From: SAR202 cluster bacterium
GTDB lineage: Bacteria > Chloroflexota > Dehalococcoidia > Lucifugimonadales > UBA826
Direction of reading: 5' to 3'
Length of the DNA: 6,119 nt
Assembly: GCA_009392675.1 (NCBI GenBank)
Contig: VFFY01000222.1
Location: forward strand, 1-6,119
Shown here: one piece after another, positions 1 through 6,046 of the stretch
Numbering within the stretch: the first letter of the stretch is position 1
Layout of the letters: every line of letters starts with the position of its first letter
Program-made: the position numbers and the translations under genes
Notes under the pieces: model-generated
Seen by the model: only the letters and a program-made list of their open reading frames with translations
Told to the model about the DNA's origin: nothing
The model's database searches: none

Positions 1-2
1 AA

Positions 3-92
3 GAGGCAATTTCTCAATTTGAGAAGGCATTGAGTATCGATCCATCTTTGAAACGCGATATCGAACTCGCAGGGACCTTAGAATCTAAATGA
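3..92 (+). CDS. C-terminal fragment of a TPR-like protein
   Basis: This is the last 29 codons of a gene that enters from the left edge, open in the third forward frame and closed by TGA. The visible residues include EAISQFEKALSIDPS, which fits the second helix and turn of a tetratricopeptide repeat (A at the helix start, F-x-KAL, then DP). TPRs are protein-protein interaction scaffolds, but the partner cannot be guessed from so short a piece. The gene converges on the methyltransferase gene with only 23 bases between the two stop codons, and I see no T-tailed hairpin there. The other two frames close within the first 35 bases, which supports this frame. Confidence 0.65.
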   Translation, partial: EAISQFEKALSIDPSLKRDIELAGTLESK

Positions 93-115
93 TTTCACCT
101 TAGACTCAACGATGG

Positions 116-907
116 TCAGGACCTAGATCCAGCAACCCAGATCATACTATCGCTTTCTTCGTCAAAAGCATTCCCATCAAAGTCCCCGTGTAGAGATAAT
201 ATTTCAAATCCACAAATGCGAAGTAAATGATACATTTCCCACCTGAACGTATATCGGAAAGATAGATCATGAACAACCTTTTGAACAACAATTCCGTCGC
301 TATCAACAAACTCCACCACAACCTTTGAGTCACCAATTTGTTGGTAGTCATCATAATTCCTCTGGTGGTAGAAAATTAATTTCCCGCCATCATAGTCGTT
401 ATTTATATCCATAAGGTGATAAAGAGTTGCTGGGTCGCCCAAGATCACGTCCGGGTCTGGAACTTTCATTTCAATAATGAGTTTTCCACCGGGACTGAGA
501 TAACGTCTCACATTATGGAGAAATCTTTGTTGGTCCTCTGGTGAGAGAATAGACATAAATGCCGACGATGGAACGATAGCTAAGGAAAATTTTCTATCGG
601 AAGTAAGTTTAAGATCCGGCAAAGGTGATTCACTAAACGATACTTGTCCAGGATTCGATAGTTTTTCAACCCTTCTTTGAGCAATAGATAACATTTCCGA
701 GGATGGGTCCACAGCATGTACTTCCTTACCGAAATCGGAAAGTAATTCCGTGATACGCCCTGTTGCACAACCAATTTCTAGAATTGAAGAATTTTTCTGG
801 GAAGCCTGGTCTAAATAATAAGCAATATCATCCCTTCGATCGAGATAAACCAGGTCGCATACTCCGGCCCAGGCGGCACTTCCCTGCTCATCAACCATGT
901 GAAACAT
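116..907 (-). CDS. Class I SAM-dependent methyltransferase
   Basis: This 263-residue protein has the Rossmann-like methyltransferase core. Motif I is ILEIGCATGR (residues 42-51), the glycine loop that binds S-adenosylmethionine. The acidic residue after strand 2 lies in AVDPSSEML (65-73) and would contact the ribose. Residues 109-121 (LAIVPSSAFMSIL) fit the strand-4 region, and LSPGGKLII (137-145) is the usual strand-5 turn of the Methyltransf_11/25 type. The C-terminal part (FRWEMYHLLRICGFEILSLHGDFDG, in the 221-245 range) resembles the 'E-x-x-LL-x-x-GF' end common in small-molecule methyltransferases. The length is normal for a single-domain cytoplasmic enzyme. The substrate cannot be inferred. 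The gene starts 32 bases after the propeller gene's stop on the same strand, so the two may be co-transcribed. The ATG at 907 is preferred over the in-frame ATG at 898 because AAGAGG lies seven bases upstream of it. Confidence 0.9.
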   Translation of the reverse strand: MFHMVDEQGSAAWAGVCDLVYLDRRDDIAYYLDQASQKNSSILEIGCATGRITELLSDFGKEVHAVDPSSEMLSIAQRRVEKLSNPGQVSFSESPLPDLKLTSDRKFSLAIVPSSAFMSILSPEDQQRFLHNVRRYLSPGGKLIIEMKVPDPDVILGDPATLYHLMDINNDYDGGKLIFYHQRNYDDYQQIGDSKVVVEFVDSDGIVVQKVVHDLSFRYTFRWEMYHLLRICGFEILSLHGDFDGNAFDEESDSMIWVAGSRS

Positions 908-914
908 TAATCAA

Positions 915-920
915 CCTCTT
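915..920 (-). promoter_or_regulatory. Ribosome-binding site of the methyltransferase gene
   Basis: On the minus strand AAGAGG is followed by a seven-base spacer and then ATG at 907. The spacing to the alternative ATG at 898 would be 16 bases, which is too long, so this site decides the start. It lies inside the 32-base gap after the propeller gene's stop codon. Confidence 0.6.
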
Positions 921-939
921 GCCTATGCTAATAGTCCTG

Positions 940-2973
940 TTAAGGCGTCAACTTAACTATAGAATCATCACTCGTTAAAGTAATCCAAATTTCTCCATTT
1001 ACAGGAATTATTTTTGCGGGTGCTGCACCTACAGGATACGTCGCCAATATTTCGCCATCTAGCGAAAGTTTGGTGACCGTTCCGTCCATGCTATTGGCTG
1101 TCCATATATTTTCTCCATCATATGCAATACCATAGGGCAGCCTACCTGTATCGAATCTTCCCAAATCTTCACCGGTTTTGGAGAGTTTCGATACAGTGTG
1201 TTCTCTCCAATTCGCTACCCAGATGTTATCTCCTTCTTCCGTAAATGCGATTGGAACATCACCGACAGAAAAATTACCTTCAGGATTACCTTCTGTGCTA
1301 AATTTGGTAACGCTATCACTGTGAGCATTTGCAGCCCAGATATTTTCCCCATCAAAGAACAACACTATGGGACCAGCGCCCTCTGTTTCTACAGGGGACA
1401 CTGAATTACCTTCAAGATCTAACCGGTACAACAAAGTTTCCCAACATCCCGATGTCCATATATTTTTCCCATCAAATGCAAGCGTTCTTGGTAGAGTGGA
1501 AACTGAGTATGTACCTAAAAGTTCCCCGTCACGTGAAAGCCTTGTCGCATTATGATCAAATTGATTGGCAGACCATATGTTTTCCCCGTCGAACAAAAGA
1601 GCATTAGGCTCCCTGCCATGCGATTCATATACAGCCTCCTGTTGTCCATCCAACCCGATTTTCATAATGGTATGGGACAAAGCATTTCCAACCCATAAAT
1701 TGTCACCATCAAATATTATTGGCTCTGGGGCGTTTCCAACCGGATAGGTAGAAATAGTGACATCCTCAACTATCAATTTTGATACCAGACCTTCCGCGGA
1801 ATGAGCAGCCCACACAGTGCCTTTGCCGTCTGTCGCAAGTGAGTTAGGAGTATTCCCAATATGAAAAGTCCCTAAATGCTGTCCCTCTAGCCCGTATTTT
1901 GTGACTGTTTTATCTGTACGGTTTGCTACCCAAACTCCTTCCCCGTCATAAACAACATCACCAGGCAAAGTGCCTGTAGGATAATCCGCTACTTTATCTC
2001 CTGACAAAGTGAATCGGCTTAAAGTATTATCAAGCGAATTGGTTACCCATATGTGATTTTCAGCAAAGGCGATGCCTCTTGCACCTCCACCTGTATTCCA
2101 AGTACCAACCAAATTACCTTCTTGGTCTATTTTGGAAATCGAATCATCTCCATGGTTAACAACCCATATGTGCTGACCATCAAATGTTAATTTTTGTGGT
2201 TTCGAACCAGATTGAATATTCTTAACGGTTTGTCTATCTTTAGTCACCATAGTGACAACGTCTCTTCCGGAATTCGCGATCCACATTGCACCGCCCGCAT
2301 ATAACATATCCGTTGGTCGGCGAAGCTCAACTGGAGCACTGCCCATTCCACCTTTTAAATCAAAGGTTCTAACAGCAAAGTAAGTTCCAACCCAAAGTTC
2401 ATCACCATCATGACCCAATGAATTGGGATAAGGGTGAAGCGGCATTGAGTAAATCAATTCACCATCCATTGAATAATTGGCAATACCATCTTCATCCTGT
2501 GAGGCCACCCATATAGTTCCTTCATGGAAAAATAAATCTGTAGGATTTTCAGTAACCTCAAATGTAGATATTGTTGGGACAAAAATTGGGGCCTCTGGGT
2601 TTGCTGGACTGGTTGTCGAAACTTCATGGACATTAATCGGGATAGGGCCACGTCCAGGTTGCTCGACAGCTACTTTTGGGGTTGATTCCGGTTCAGGAAC
2701 AACCATTGGCGTTGTAATCTCAACGAAGTTGTCAGGCTGATCTAGAACATCAAGAGGAGATGGAACATTTTTTCTGATTAATAACGCTGTTACAAGAGAC
2801 GACAACACAACCGAGATTGGTACCGCGGCGGCCAAGATGTACACAGCCCAAGAGGGAATGATCGCAGCGTATAAAACTCCTTCGACAATTTGATCATCTG
2901 TTATTAACAAGGAAACGTTAACAAAGAGAGAAGTGATTATTGCTATCAAAAGCAAATGGGTAACTTTGTACAT
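940..2973 (-). CDS. Membrane-anchored 14-blade beta-propeller protein
   Basis: From the ATG at 2973 the protein is 677 residues. Residues 5-25 and about 41-66 are hydrophobic and look like two membrane helices. A proline- and threonine-rich linker covers about 70-135, and fourteen repeats of 38-40 residues fill the rest. Each repeat has the pattern P-x-x-L-x-FDG-x-x-IWVAN-x-x-D-x-VTKLS-x-DG-x-LGTYPVG, and all fourteen keep the tryptophan. This resembles the YVTN/NHL/Vgb (streptogramin lyase-like) propeller class. Fourteen blades suggest two seven-bladed propellers, the linker-side strand (ISTFEVTE) closing the ring with the incomplete last repeat. The role is probably binding or scaffolding; I see no convincing catalytic residues. 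A TTG at 2985 would add four residues, but it lies in a terminator T-tract, and GGGG stands six bases before the ATG. The methyltransferase gene follows 32 bases downstream. Confidence 0.85.
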   Translation of the reverse strand: MYKVTHLLLIAIITSLFVNVSLLITDDQIVEGVLYAAIIPSWAVYILAAAVPISVVLSSLVTALLIRKNVPSPLDVLDQPDNFVEITTPMVVPEPESTPKVAVEQPGRGPIPINVHEVSTTSPANPEAPIFVPTISTFEVTENPTDLFFHEGTIWVASQDEDGIANYSMDGELIYSMPLHPYPNSLGHDGDELWVGTYFAVRTFDLKGGMGSAPVELRRPTDMLYAGGAMWIANSGRDVVTMVTKDRQTVKNIQSGSKPQKLTFDGQHIWVVNHGDDSISKIDQEGNLVGTWNTGGGARGIAFAENHIWVTNSLDNTLSRFTLSGDKVADYPTGTLPGDVVYDGEGVWVANRTDKTVTKYGLEGQHLGTFHIGNTPNSLATDGKGTVWAAHSAEGLVSKLIVEDVTISTYPVGNAPEPIIFDGDNLWVGNALSHTIMKIGLDGQQEAVYESHGREPNALLFDGENIWSANQFDHNATRLSRDGELLGTYSVSTLPRTLAFDGKNIWTSGCWETLLYRLDLEGNSVSPVETEGAGPIVLFFDGENIWAANAHSDSVTKFSTEGNPEGNFSVGDVPIAFTEEGDNIWVANWREHTVSKLSKTGEDLGRFDTGRLPYGIAYDGENIWTANSMDGTVTKLSLDGEILATYPVGAAPAKIIPVNGEIWITLTSDDSIVKLTP
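943..2568 (-). repeat. Fourteen tandem propeller-blade repeats of about 117-120 bp
   Basis: The coding repeat shows at DNA level as well. The segment encoding DGxNIW reads close to CCAxATxTTTTCxCCATC on the plus strand and recurs at about 1102, 1219, 1336, 1456, 1573 and 1693, at steps of 117 or 120 bases. The middle and C-terminal blades are the most alike, while blades 1-3 at the N-terminal end (high coordinates) are the most diverged. The region ends with a short blade that lacks its outermost strand, as expected for a propeller closed by an N-terminal strand. Confidence 0.85.
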
Positions 2974-2979
2974 ATTTTT

Positions 2980-2983
2980 CCCC
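2980..2983 (-). promoter_or_regulatory. Ribosome-binding site of the propeller gene
   Basis: GGGG(A) on the minus strand is followed by a six-base A-rich spacer and the ATG at 2973. It begins immediately after the T8 tract of the upstream terminator. The alternative TTG start at 2985 would itself sit in that T-tract and use the hairpin's own 3' arm (AGGGG) as its ribosome-binding site, which seems less likely. Confidence 0.5.
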
Positions 2984-3019
2984 AAAAAAAACCCCTACAC
3001 TTAGCAAGAAGTCTAGGGG
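2984..3019 (-). terminator. Rho-independent terminator after the lipoprotein gene
   Basis: On the minus strand an 11-base arm CCCCTAGACTT (3019-3009) pairs with AAGTGTAGGGG (3002-2992), with one mismatch. The loop is six bases and eight T residues follow (2991-2984), the classic intrinsic terminator form. It lies 36 bases after the lipoprotein stop codon and directly in front of the propeller gene, so read-through or an additional promoter is needed for propeller expression. Confidence 0.85.
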
Positions 3020-3054
3020 CCTTTTCCTTAGGTCAGCCTATTTTTAAACCGTCG

Positions 3055-3573
3055 CTACTTTGTAGCAGTAAAAGTGCCGACCTTACTGCCATCACATAAA
3101 ATATCATAAGTTCCGGCGGCCCCGATATTAAAATCGTAATTTTTCCTTGAGCCAGACTGCAACTCCAGTGCTATTGAAGGCGTTCCAATGTCTAAAGCAC
3201 CACCAGCAGACTTAATAGTCATACCGGAAATTTCATACTTGGCTTCCTTCTTCTCACCTACAATCTCAATGGATTTTGTAAGGCCTTCCTTTACTGATGT
3301 ACCCACAAGCTGCACACCCAATCGGACTCTAGCGGCAACCGGTGAAGTCAGATCCCCGGGAGTTGCCTTACATGTACCGTCGGCTTTATCCAACTTAACC
3401 TGTAGTTCTTCAAGCTTACTGGTGATTGGAGTCCTGTGAAACTCACCCGTTTTATCAGAATCTTCTCTTGCTGGTCTTCTGTTGCCGGATTTAACACCAC
3501 ATGCCGTGGCTACGATGCCTACTAAGGCTATCAATAGGACCACCATCATAAATTTATTGTTCATAGTAACCAT
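3055..3573 (-). CDS. Small secreted lipoprotein of unknown function
   Basis: From the ATG at 3573 this is a 172-residue protein. It has a short N-terminus with one lysine, a hydrophobic stretch (residues 9-22) and the lipobox-like VATAC at 21-25, so Cys25 would be lipidated after signal peptidase II cleavage. The -3 residue is Ala rather than the usual Leu/Val/Ile. A charged, probably flexible segment follows (about 26-50), then a short amphipathic helix (about 53-64) and a beta-rich C-terminal domain. Two further cysteines, Cys68 and Cys160, could form a disulfide. The tail (AGTYDILCDGSKVGTFTATK) looks like the last strands of a cupredoxin-type sandwich, but the His and Met ligands are missing. 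I do not recognise the family. The gene is bracketed by terminators on both sides, so it is likely monocistronic. I see no convincing promoter in the 101 bases upstream. Confidence 0.75.
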   Translation of the reverse strand: MVTMNNKFMMVVLLIALVGIVATACGVKSGNRRPAREDSDKTGEFHRTPITSKLEELQVKLDKADGTCKATPGDLTSPVAARVRLGVQLVGTSVKEGLTKSIEIVGEKKEAKYEISGMTIKSAGGALDIGTPSIALELQSGSRKNYDFNIGAAGTYDILCDGSKVGTFTATK

Positions 3574-3579
3574 AAGTCG

Positions 3580-3583
3580 CTCC
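3580..3583 (-). promoter_or_regulatory. Ribosome-binding site that sets the lipoprotein start
   Basis: GGAG on the minus strand is followed by six bases (CGACTT) and the ATG at 3573. The longer in-frame ATG at 3585 has no purine-rich site in front of it and overlaps this GGAG. The ATG at 3564 would be 15 bases away. The start at 3573 also gives a compact signal peptide. Confidence 0.6.
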
Positions 3584-3674
3584 ATTACATGAAAATGATT
3601 AACGATATCTTAACCTATTCCAGTGGTGCTGAAGTTTACCACTCTCTAATGAAATTTCCACACATTTTAAAAGC

Positions 3675-3708
3675 AAAAGGAGCCAGACAATTAAGTCTGG
3701 CTCCTTTT
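3675..3708 (-). terminator. Perfect 14-bp hairpin terminator after the permease operon
   Basis: AAAAGGAGCCAGAC (3675-3688) and GTCTGGCTCCTTTT (3695-3708) are perfect inverse complements around a six-base AT-only loop. Read on the minus strand, the hairpin begins eight bases after the stop codon of the DppC-type permease and ends in TTTTGCTTTT. The A and T runs at both ends make it structurally able to act on either strand. No plus-strand gene ends nearby, so the minus strand is the relevant one. Confidence 0.9.
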
Positions 3709-3716
3709 ACTTTCTC

Positions 3717-4802
3717 TTAGTTGAGTTGTCTCAATCTAGGGTCCAATCTATCCCTTAGCCAGTCACCCAAGAAATTTAGTGACATTACGACTAGAAATAT
3801 CGCTACTCCTGGGAAAAATGATATCCACCACGCATCATTGATATATGGTCTTCCATCATTCACCATGGCACCCCAAGCGGGTGTAGGCGGCGGTATTCCG
3901 GCGCCTAGGAAGCTCAGTATTGCCTCGGTCAGTATAAGCTGTCCTACTCGAAGAGTCGCGATCACAATGATCGTATTAATTGTTCCGGGGAGGATGTGCC
4001 AGACCAGTATTCTGAATGTGGAGCACCCTGCAACCCTTGCCAGGGACACATAGTCTCTAGTTTTTAAGCTGAGCACCTCTCCACGTACATTTCTTACAAA
4101 AGGTGTCCAGGAGAGTATTCCCAACAAAATAATCAATATTGTGAAAGTTTGACCAAATGCTATAACTGCCACAATCGCAATCAATATGAAAGGTAGTCCT
4201 AGCCATATATCCGTCACCCTCATAATAATTTCATCTATGAGTCCGCCAAAATACCCGGCGACCAGTCCCATTGAGACTCCAATAAGAAGTCCAAAAATAA
4301 GAGCCACTGTTACAACCACAAGAGATACTCTAGCACCATGAATGATTCGACTTAAGAGATCCCTGCCGATGTTATCCCCACCAAGTATATGGTCCCAGCT
4401 AGACCACTTAACTTTGGCCAAATACCCTACCTCTTTGAAAGCGGCTTCTACAGCTTCCTGGTTTGCAGTATTTTCCAAGGTAGGAGTTATGCCGTATTGA
4501 AGCATGGCCTCTTCAATGGGTTTATCAACCGGGACTGGAAAAACCAAAGGGTCGTCACCAGTTTTTATATTAAGCACGATCGACGTTTCCCAAACTGGAG
4601 GGATATTCCTATTGTCTGGTCTAGCAATAAGAGGGTCATGCGGGGCTAGAATGTCAGCAAAAATCCCTGTGAATATAAGTAACGCCAGAAGAAACAAGGG
4701 GATAATCGGCCATCTTCTTATGAAGTTCCAGGCCTTTCCAAAGGAACTTTTTTCAGCACCAATCTGTCGCAGGAGGTCTTGTGATAATTGTACCTGTGCC
4801 AT
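3717..4802 (-). CDS. Peptide/nickel-type ABC transporter permease, DppC/OppC family
   Basis: This inner-membrane subunit of an importer of the oligopeptide/dipeptide/nickel class has 361 residues. A cytoplasmic N-terminus is followed by TM1 (about 33-53), the family motif LAPHDP (52-57), and then PPVW (68-71) ahead of a long loop. The conserved HILGGDNIGRDLLSRIIHGA (138-157) leads into the five-helix permease core. The cytoplasmic EAA loop that docks the ATPase is RDYVSLARVAGCSTFRIL (249-266) with HILP following, and the end DWLRDRLDPRLR is typical. Relatives are usually about 280-300 residues. The excess lies in an insertion of about 64 residues (72-135) in the first extracytoplasmic loop. 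The gene follows the DppB-type gene by nine bases, and the Shine-Dalgarno AGGA overlaps that gene's stop. The substrate is unknown, since this family also carries peptides, nickel, opines and sugars. Confidence 0.93.
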   Translation of the reverse strand: MAQVQLSQDLLRQIGAEKSSFGKAWNFIRRWPIIPLFLLALLIFTGIFADILAPHDPLIARPDNRNIPPVWETSIVLNIKTGDDPLVFPVPVDKPIEEAMLQYGITPTLENTANQEAVEAAFKEVGYLAKVKWSSWDHILGGDNIGRDLLSRIIHGARVSLVVVTVALIFGLLIGVSMGLVAGYFGGLIDEIIMRVTDIWLGLPFILIAIVAVIAFGQTFTILIILLGILSWTPFVRNVRGEVLSLKTRDYVSLARVAGCSTFRILVWHILPGTINTIIVIATLRVGQLILTEAILSFLGAGIPPPTPAWGAMVNDGRPYINDAWWISFFPGVAIFLVVMSLNFLGDWLRDRLDPRLRQLN

Positions 4803-4809
4803 CGTTTAT

Positions 4810-4813
4810 TCCT
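4810..4813 (-). promoter_or_regulatory. Ribosome-binding site overlapping the upstream stop codon
   Basis: AGGA overlaps the TAG stop of the DppB-type gene (TAGGA on the minus strand) and stands seven bases before the ATG at 4802. This arrangement suggests translational coupling, keeping the two permease subunits in equal amounts. Confidence 0.6.
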
Positions 4814-5750
4814 AGGTGTATCGAATTCTGGGATCTACTAATGCATAAATCATGTCTGTAAAAAAGTTCATCGTGACGTAAAGTGCAGTCCAAACCAGCA
4901 CCACACCTACCATAATCGGAAAGTCATTGTTAGTTATCGCCTCAAAAGCAAGCCTTCCCAATCCTGGTATTGAAAAGATAGTCTCAGTGACAACGGCACC
5001 AGTTATGAAACCCGTAAGCAGTAAGCTGGAGAATGTCAGAGGTGCTATTAAAGCATTCCTGAAACCATGCTTCCAGATTACAGTGTTGTAACTAACGCCT
5101 TTAGCTCTAGCCAACTTAATAAATTCGGAATCTAGTATTTCCAGCATTGAAGATCTAACAAGCCTGAGATAGGTGGCGGCAGCAATCCATCCTAACGTTA
5201 CGGTCGGTAGAACGTAATATTTCCAATCGAAAAATCCGTCTCCCAGAGTCCCTGTCGGAAACCATCTCAGTTGCACCGAGAATACCAAAATCAGCATTAT
5301 TCCCACCCAAAATACCGGCAGTGCCTGACCAAAAAGAGCAAATCCTCTACCCAGGTAGTCCCACAGGCTACCCCTACTCACAGCAGACAAGACGCCTAGC
5401 GGAATACCTATAACGCCTGCAAATATATATGAGGCGAGAGCAAATTTAAGTGTTGGTGGTAGCCTATCCAAGATCTTTTGAAAGACATCCTTTCGATCAA
5501 GAAGGCTATCTTGCCAATTGCCTTTAAGAATATTTCCAAGCCAGACCGTGTATTGCCAGACCACTGGCTTGTCTAGCCCCATTTCGACCCCAAGTGCATC
5601 CCAGCGTTCCGGGGTAATTCCATAACCGCCCTCTTGGGCGTATAAGTAGCGGGGATCACCCGCTGCTCGTGAAAGTCCAAAAGTTATAAAGGTTGCTCCG
5701 ATCATAGCGAAACAAGCAAAGATTATCCGCCTTACGAGGAATGTAATCAT
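4812..5750 (-). CDS. Peptide/nickel-type ABC transporter permease, DppB/OppB family
   Basis: This partner inner-membrane permease is 312 residues from the ATG at 5750, the normal family length. It opens with MITFLVRRIIFACF, the standard start of DppB proteins, with TM1 at about 9-27. The extracytoplasmic loop contains GDPRYLYAQEGG and MGLDKPVVWQYTVWLGNILKG with GNWQDSL (78-84), matching the family's 'LGLDKP...W..G.l.GD.G.S' pattern. The core follows from ERLPPTLKFALAS-like residues (95-107). The EAA loop is SEFIKLARAKGVSYNTVIWKH (208-228), and ETIFSIPGLGRLAFEAI (256-272) and the ending VDPRIRYT are also typical. A TTG at 5768 would add six residues that do not look like the family. GGAAGG ten bases before the ATG supports the shorter form. 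It forms a heterodimeric channel with the DppC-type protein downstream. Confidence 0.94.
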   Translation of the reverse strand: MITFLVRRIIFACFAMIGATFITFGLSRAAGDPRYLYAQEGGYGITPERWDALGVEMGLDKPVVWQYTVWLGNILKGNWQDSLLDRKDVFQKILDRLPPTLKFALASYIFAGVIGIPLGVLSAVSRGSLWDYLGRGFALFGQALPVFWVGIMLILVFSVQLRWFPTGTLGDGFFDWKYYVLPTVTLGWIAAATYLRLVRSSMLEILDSEFIKLARAKGVSYNTVIWKHGFRNALIAPLTFSSLLLTGFITGAVVTETIFSIPGLGRLAFEAITNNDFPIMVGVVLVWTALYVTMNFFTDMIYALVDPRIRYT

Positions 5751-5760
5751 CCTTAGAGCA

Positions 5761-5766
5761 CCTTCC
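5761..5766 (-). promoter_or_regulatory. Ribosome-binding site of the DppB-type gene
   Basis: GGAAGG lies ten bases upstream of the ATG at 5750, slightly long but usable. A small stem (CGCTGC/GCGGCG, 5790-5775, loop TGAG) stands eight bases before it. The competing TTG at 5768 has no good purine-rich site at a proper distance. Confidence 0.45.
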
Positions 5767-5872
5767 AAAAACTTCGCCGCCTCAGCAGCGATCTAAATTT
5801 CATTTTGCCATTCTAACAGGGTTTAGCCCATTATTGCTTTTTAGTGCACCCAACAAAATTAGGCAAGAGTGG

Positions 5873-5914
5873 GGTAGGGAGGGAGAAGTGTATATTTTTC
5901 ACTATCCCCCTGCC
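5873..5914. other. Imperfect hairpin in the intergenic leader
   Basis: GGTAGG, GGGA and AGTG (5873-5890) can pair with CACT, TCCC and CCTGCC (5900-5914) around an AT-only nine-base loop, giving 14 pairs with one G-T wobble, interrupted by a two-base bulge and a 2x1 internal loop. No T-tract follows on either strand, so it does not look like a terminator. The loop includes TATACA on the minus strand, which could be a -10 element, but no good -35 partner is visible. The remaining bases between 5751 and 6046 hold no gene that I can support. Confidence 0.35.
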
Positions 5915-5995
5915 TGACCGTTTCTGTATTTATTAGCTATTTTCTACGCGATGGGATTTTGGCTGAGAGGGTTGGCTCTCCTGAATCTACAAAGA

Positions 5996-6025
5996 GACGC
6001 CCCTCGCATAATGCGAAGGGCCGTC
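5996..6025 (-). terminator. Intergenic hairpin, probable partial terminator upstream of the permease genes
   Basis: On the minus strand GACGGCCCTTCGCA (6025-6012) pairs with TGCGAGGGGCGTC (6008-5996). All but one bulged G is paired, with one G-T wobble and a three-base loop. The minus-strand tail is only TCTTTG, while on the plus strand the hairpin is followed by CATTTTTTA. It lies about 21 bases after the probable stop of the gene at the right edge. In transporter operons a hairpin between the binding-protein gene and the permease genes commonly lowers permease expression; that role here is inference. Confidence 0.7.
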
Positions 6026-6046
6026 CATTTTTTACTAGGTCAGCAC

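Noticed and set aside
76..104. Direct repeat ACCTTAGA and small palindrome TTAGAATCTAA near the convergent stops.
   Set aside because: They are too short, lack a T-tract and lie partly inside the TPR gene's coding end; chance is sufficient.
1198..1747. Several overlapping plus-strand open frames of 60-92 codons.
   Set aside because: They lie antisense to the propeller repeats, which limit stop codons periodically. They have no family features and are best explained as shadows.
2974..2985. TTG start at 2985 for the propeller gene.
   Set aside because: The codon lies within the terminator T-tract. The ATG at 2973 has its own GGGG site six bases upstream.
3586..3674. Possible promoter for the lipoprotein gene (TTCAGC and AAGATA-like elements).
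   Set aside because: Both hexamers match the consensus poorly and could occur by chance in an AT-rich interval.
5751..5768. TTG start at 5768 for the DppB-type permease.
   Set aside because: The added residues are unlike the family, and the canonical start MITFLVRR follows from the ATG at 5750 with GGAAGG upstream.
5886..5920. Possible sigma-70 promoter with TATACA as the -10 on the minus strand.
   Set aside because: At 17-base spacing the -35 position reads TCAGGC, a poor match, so the call is not supportable from sequence alone.
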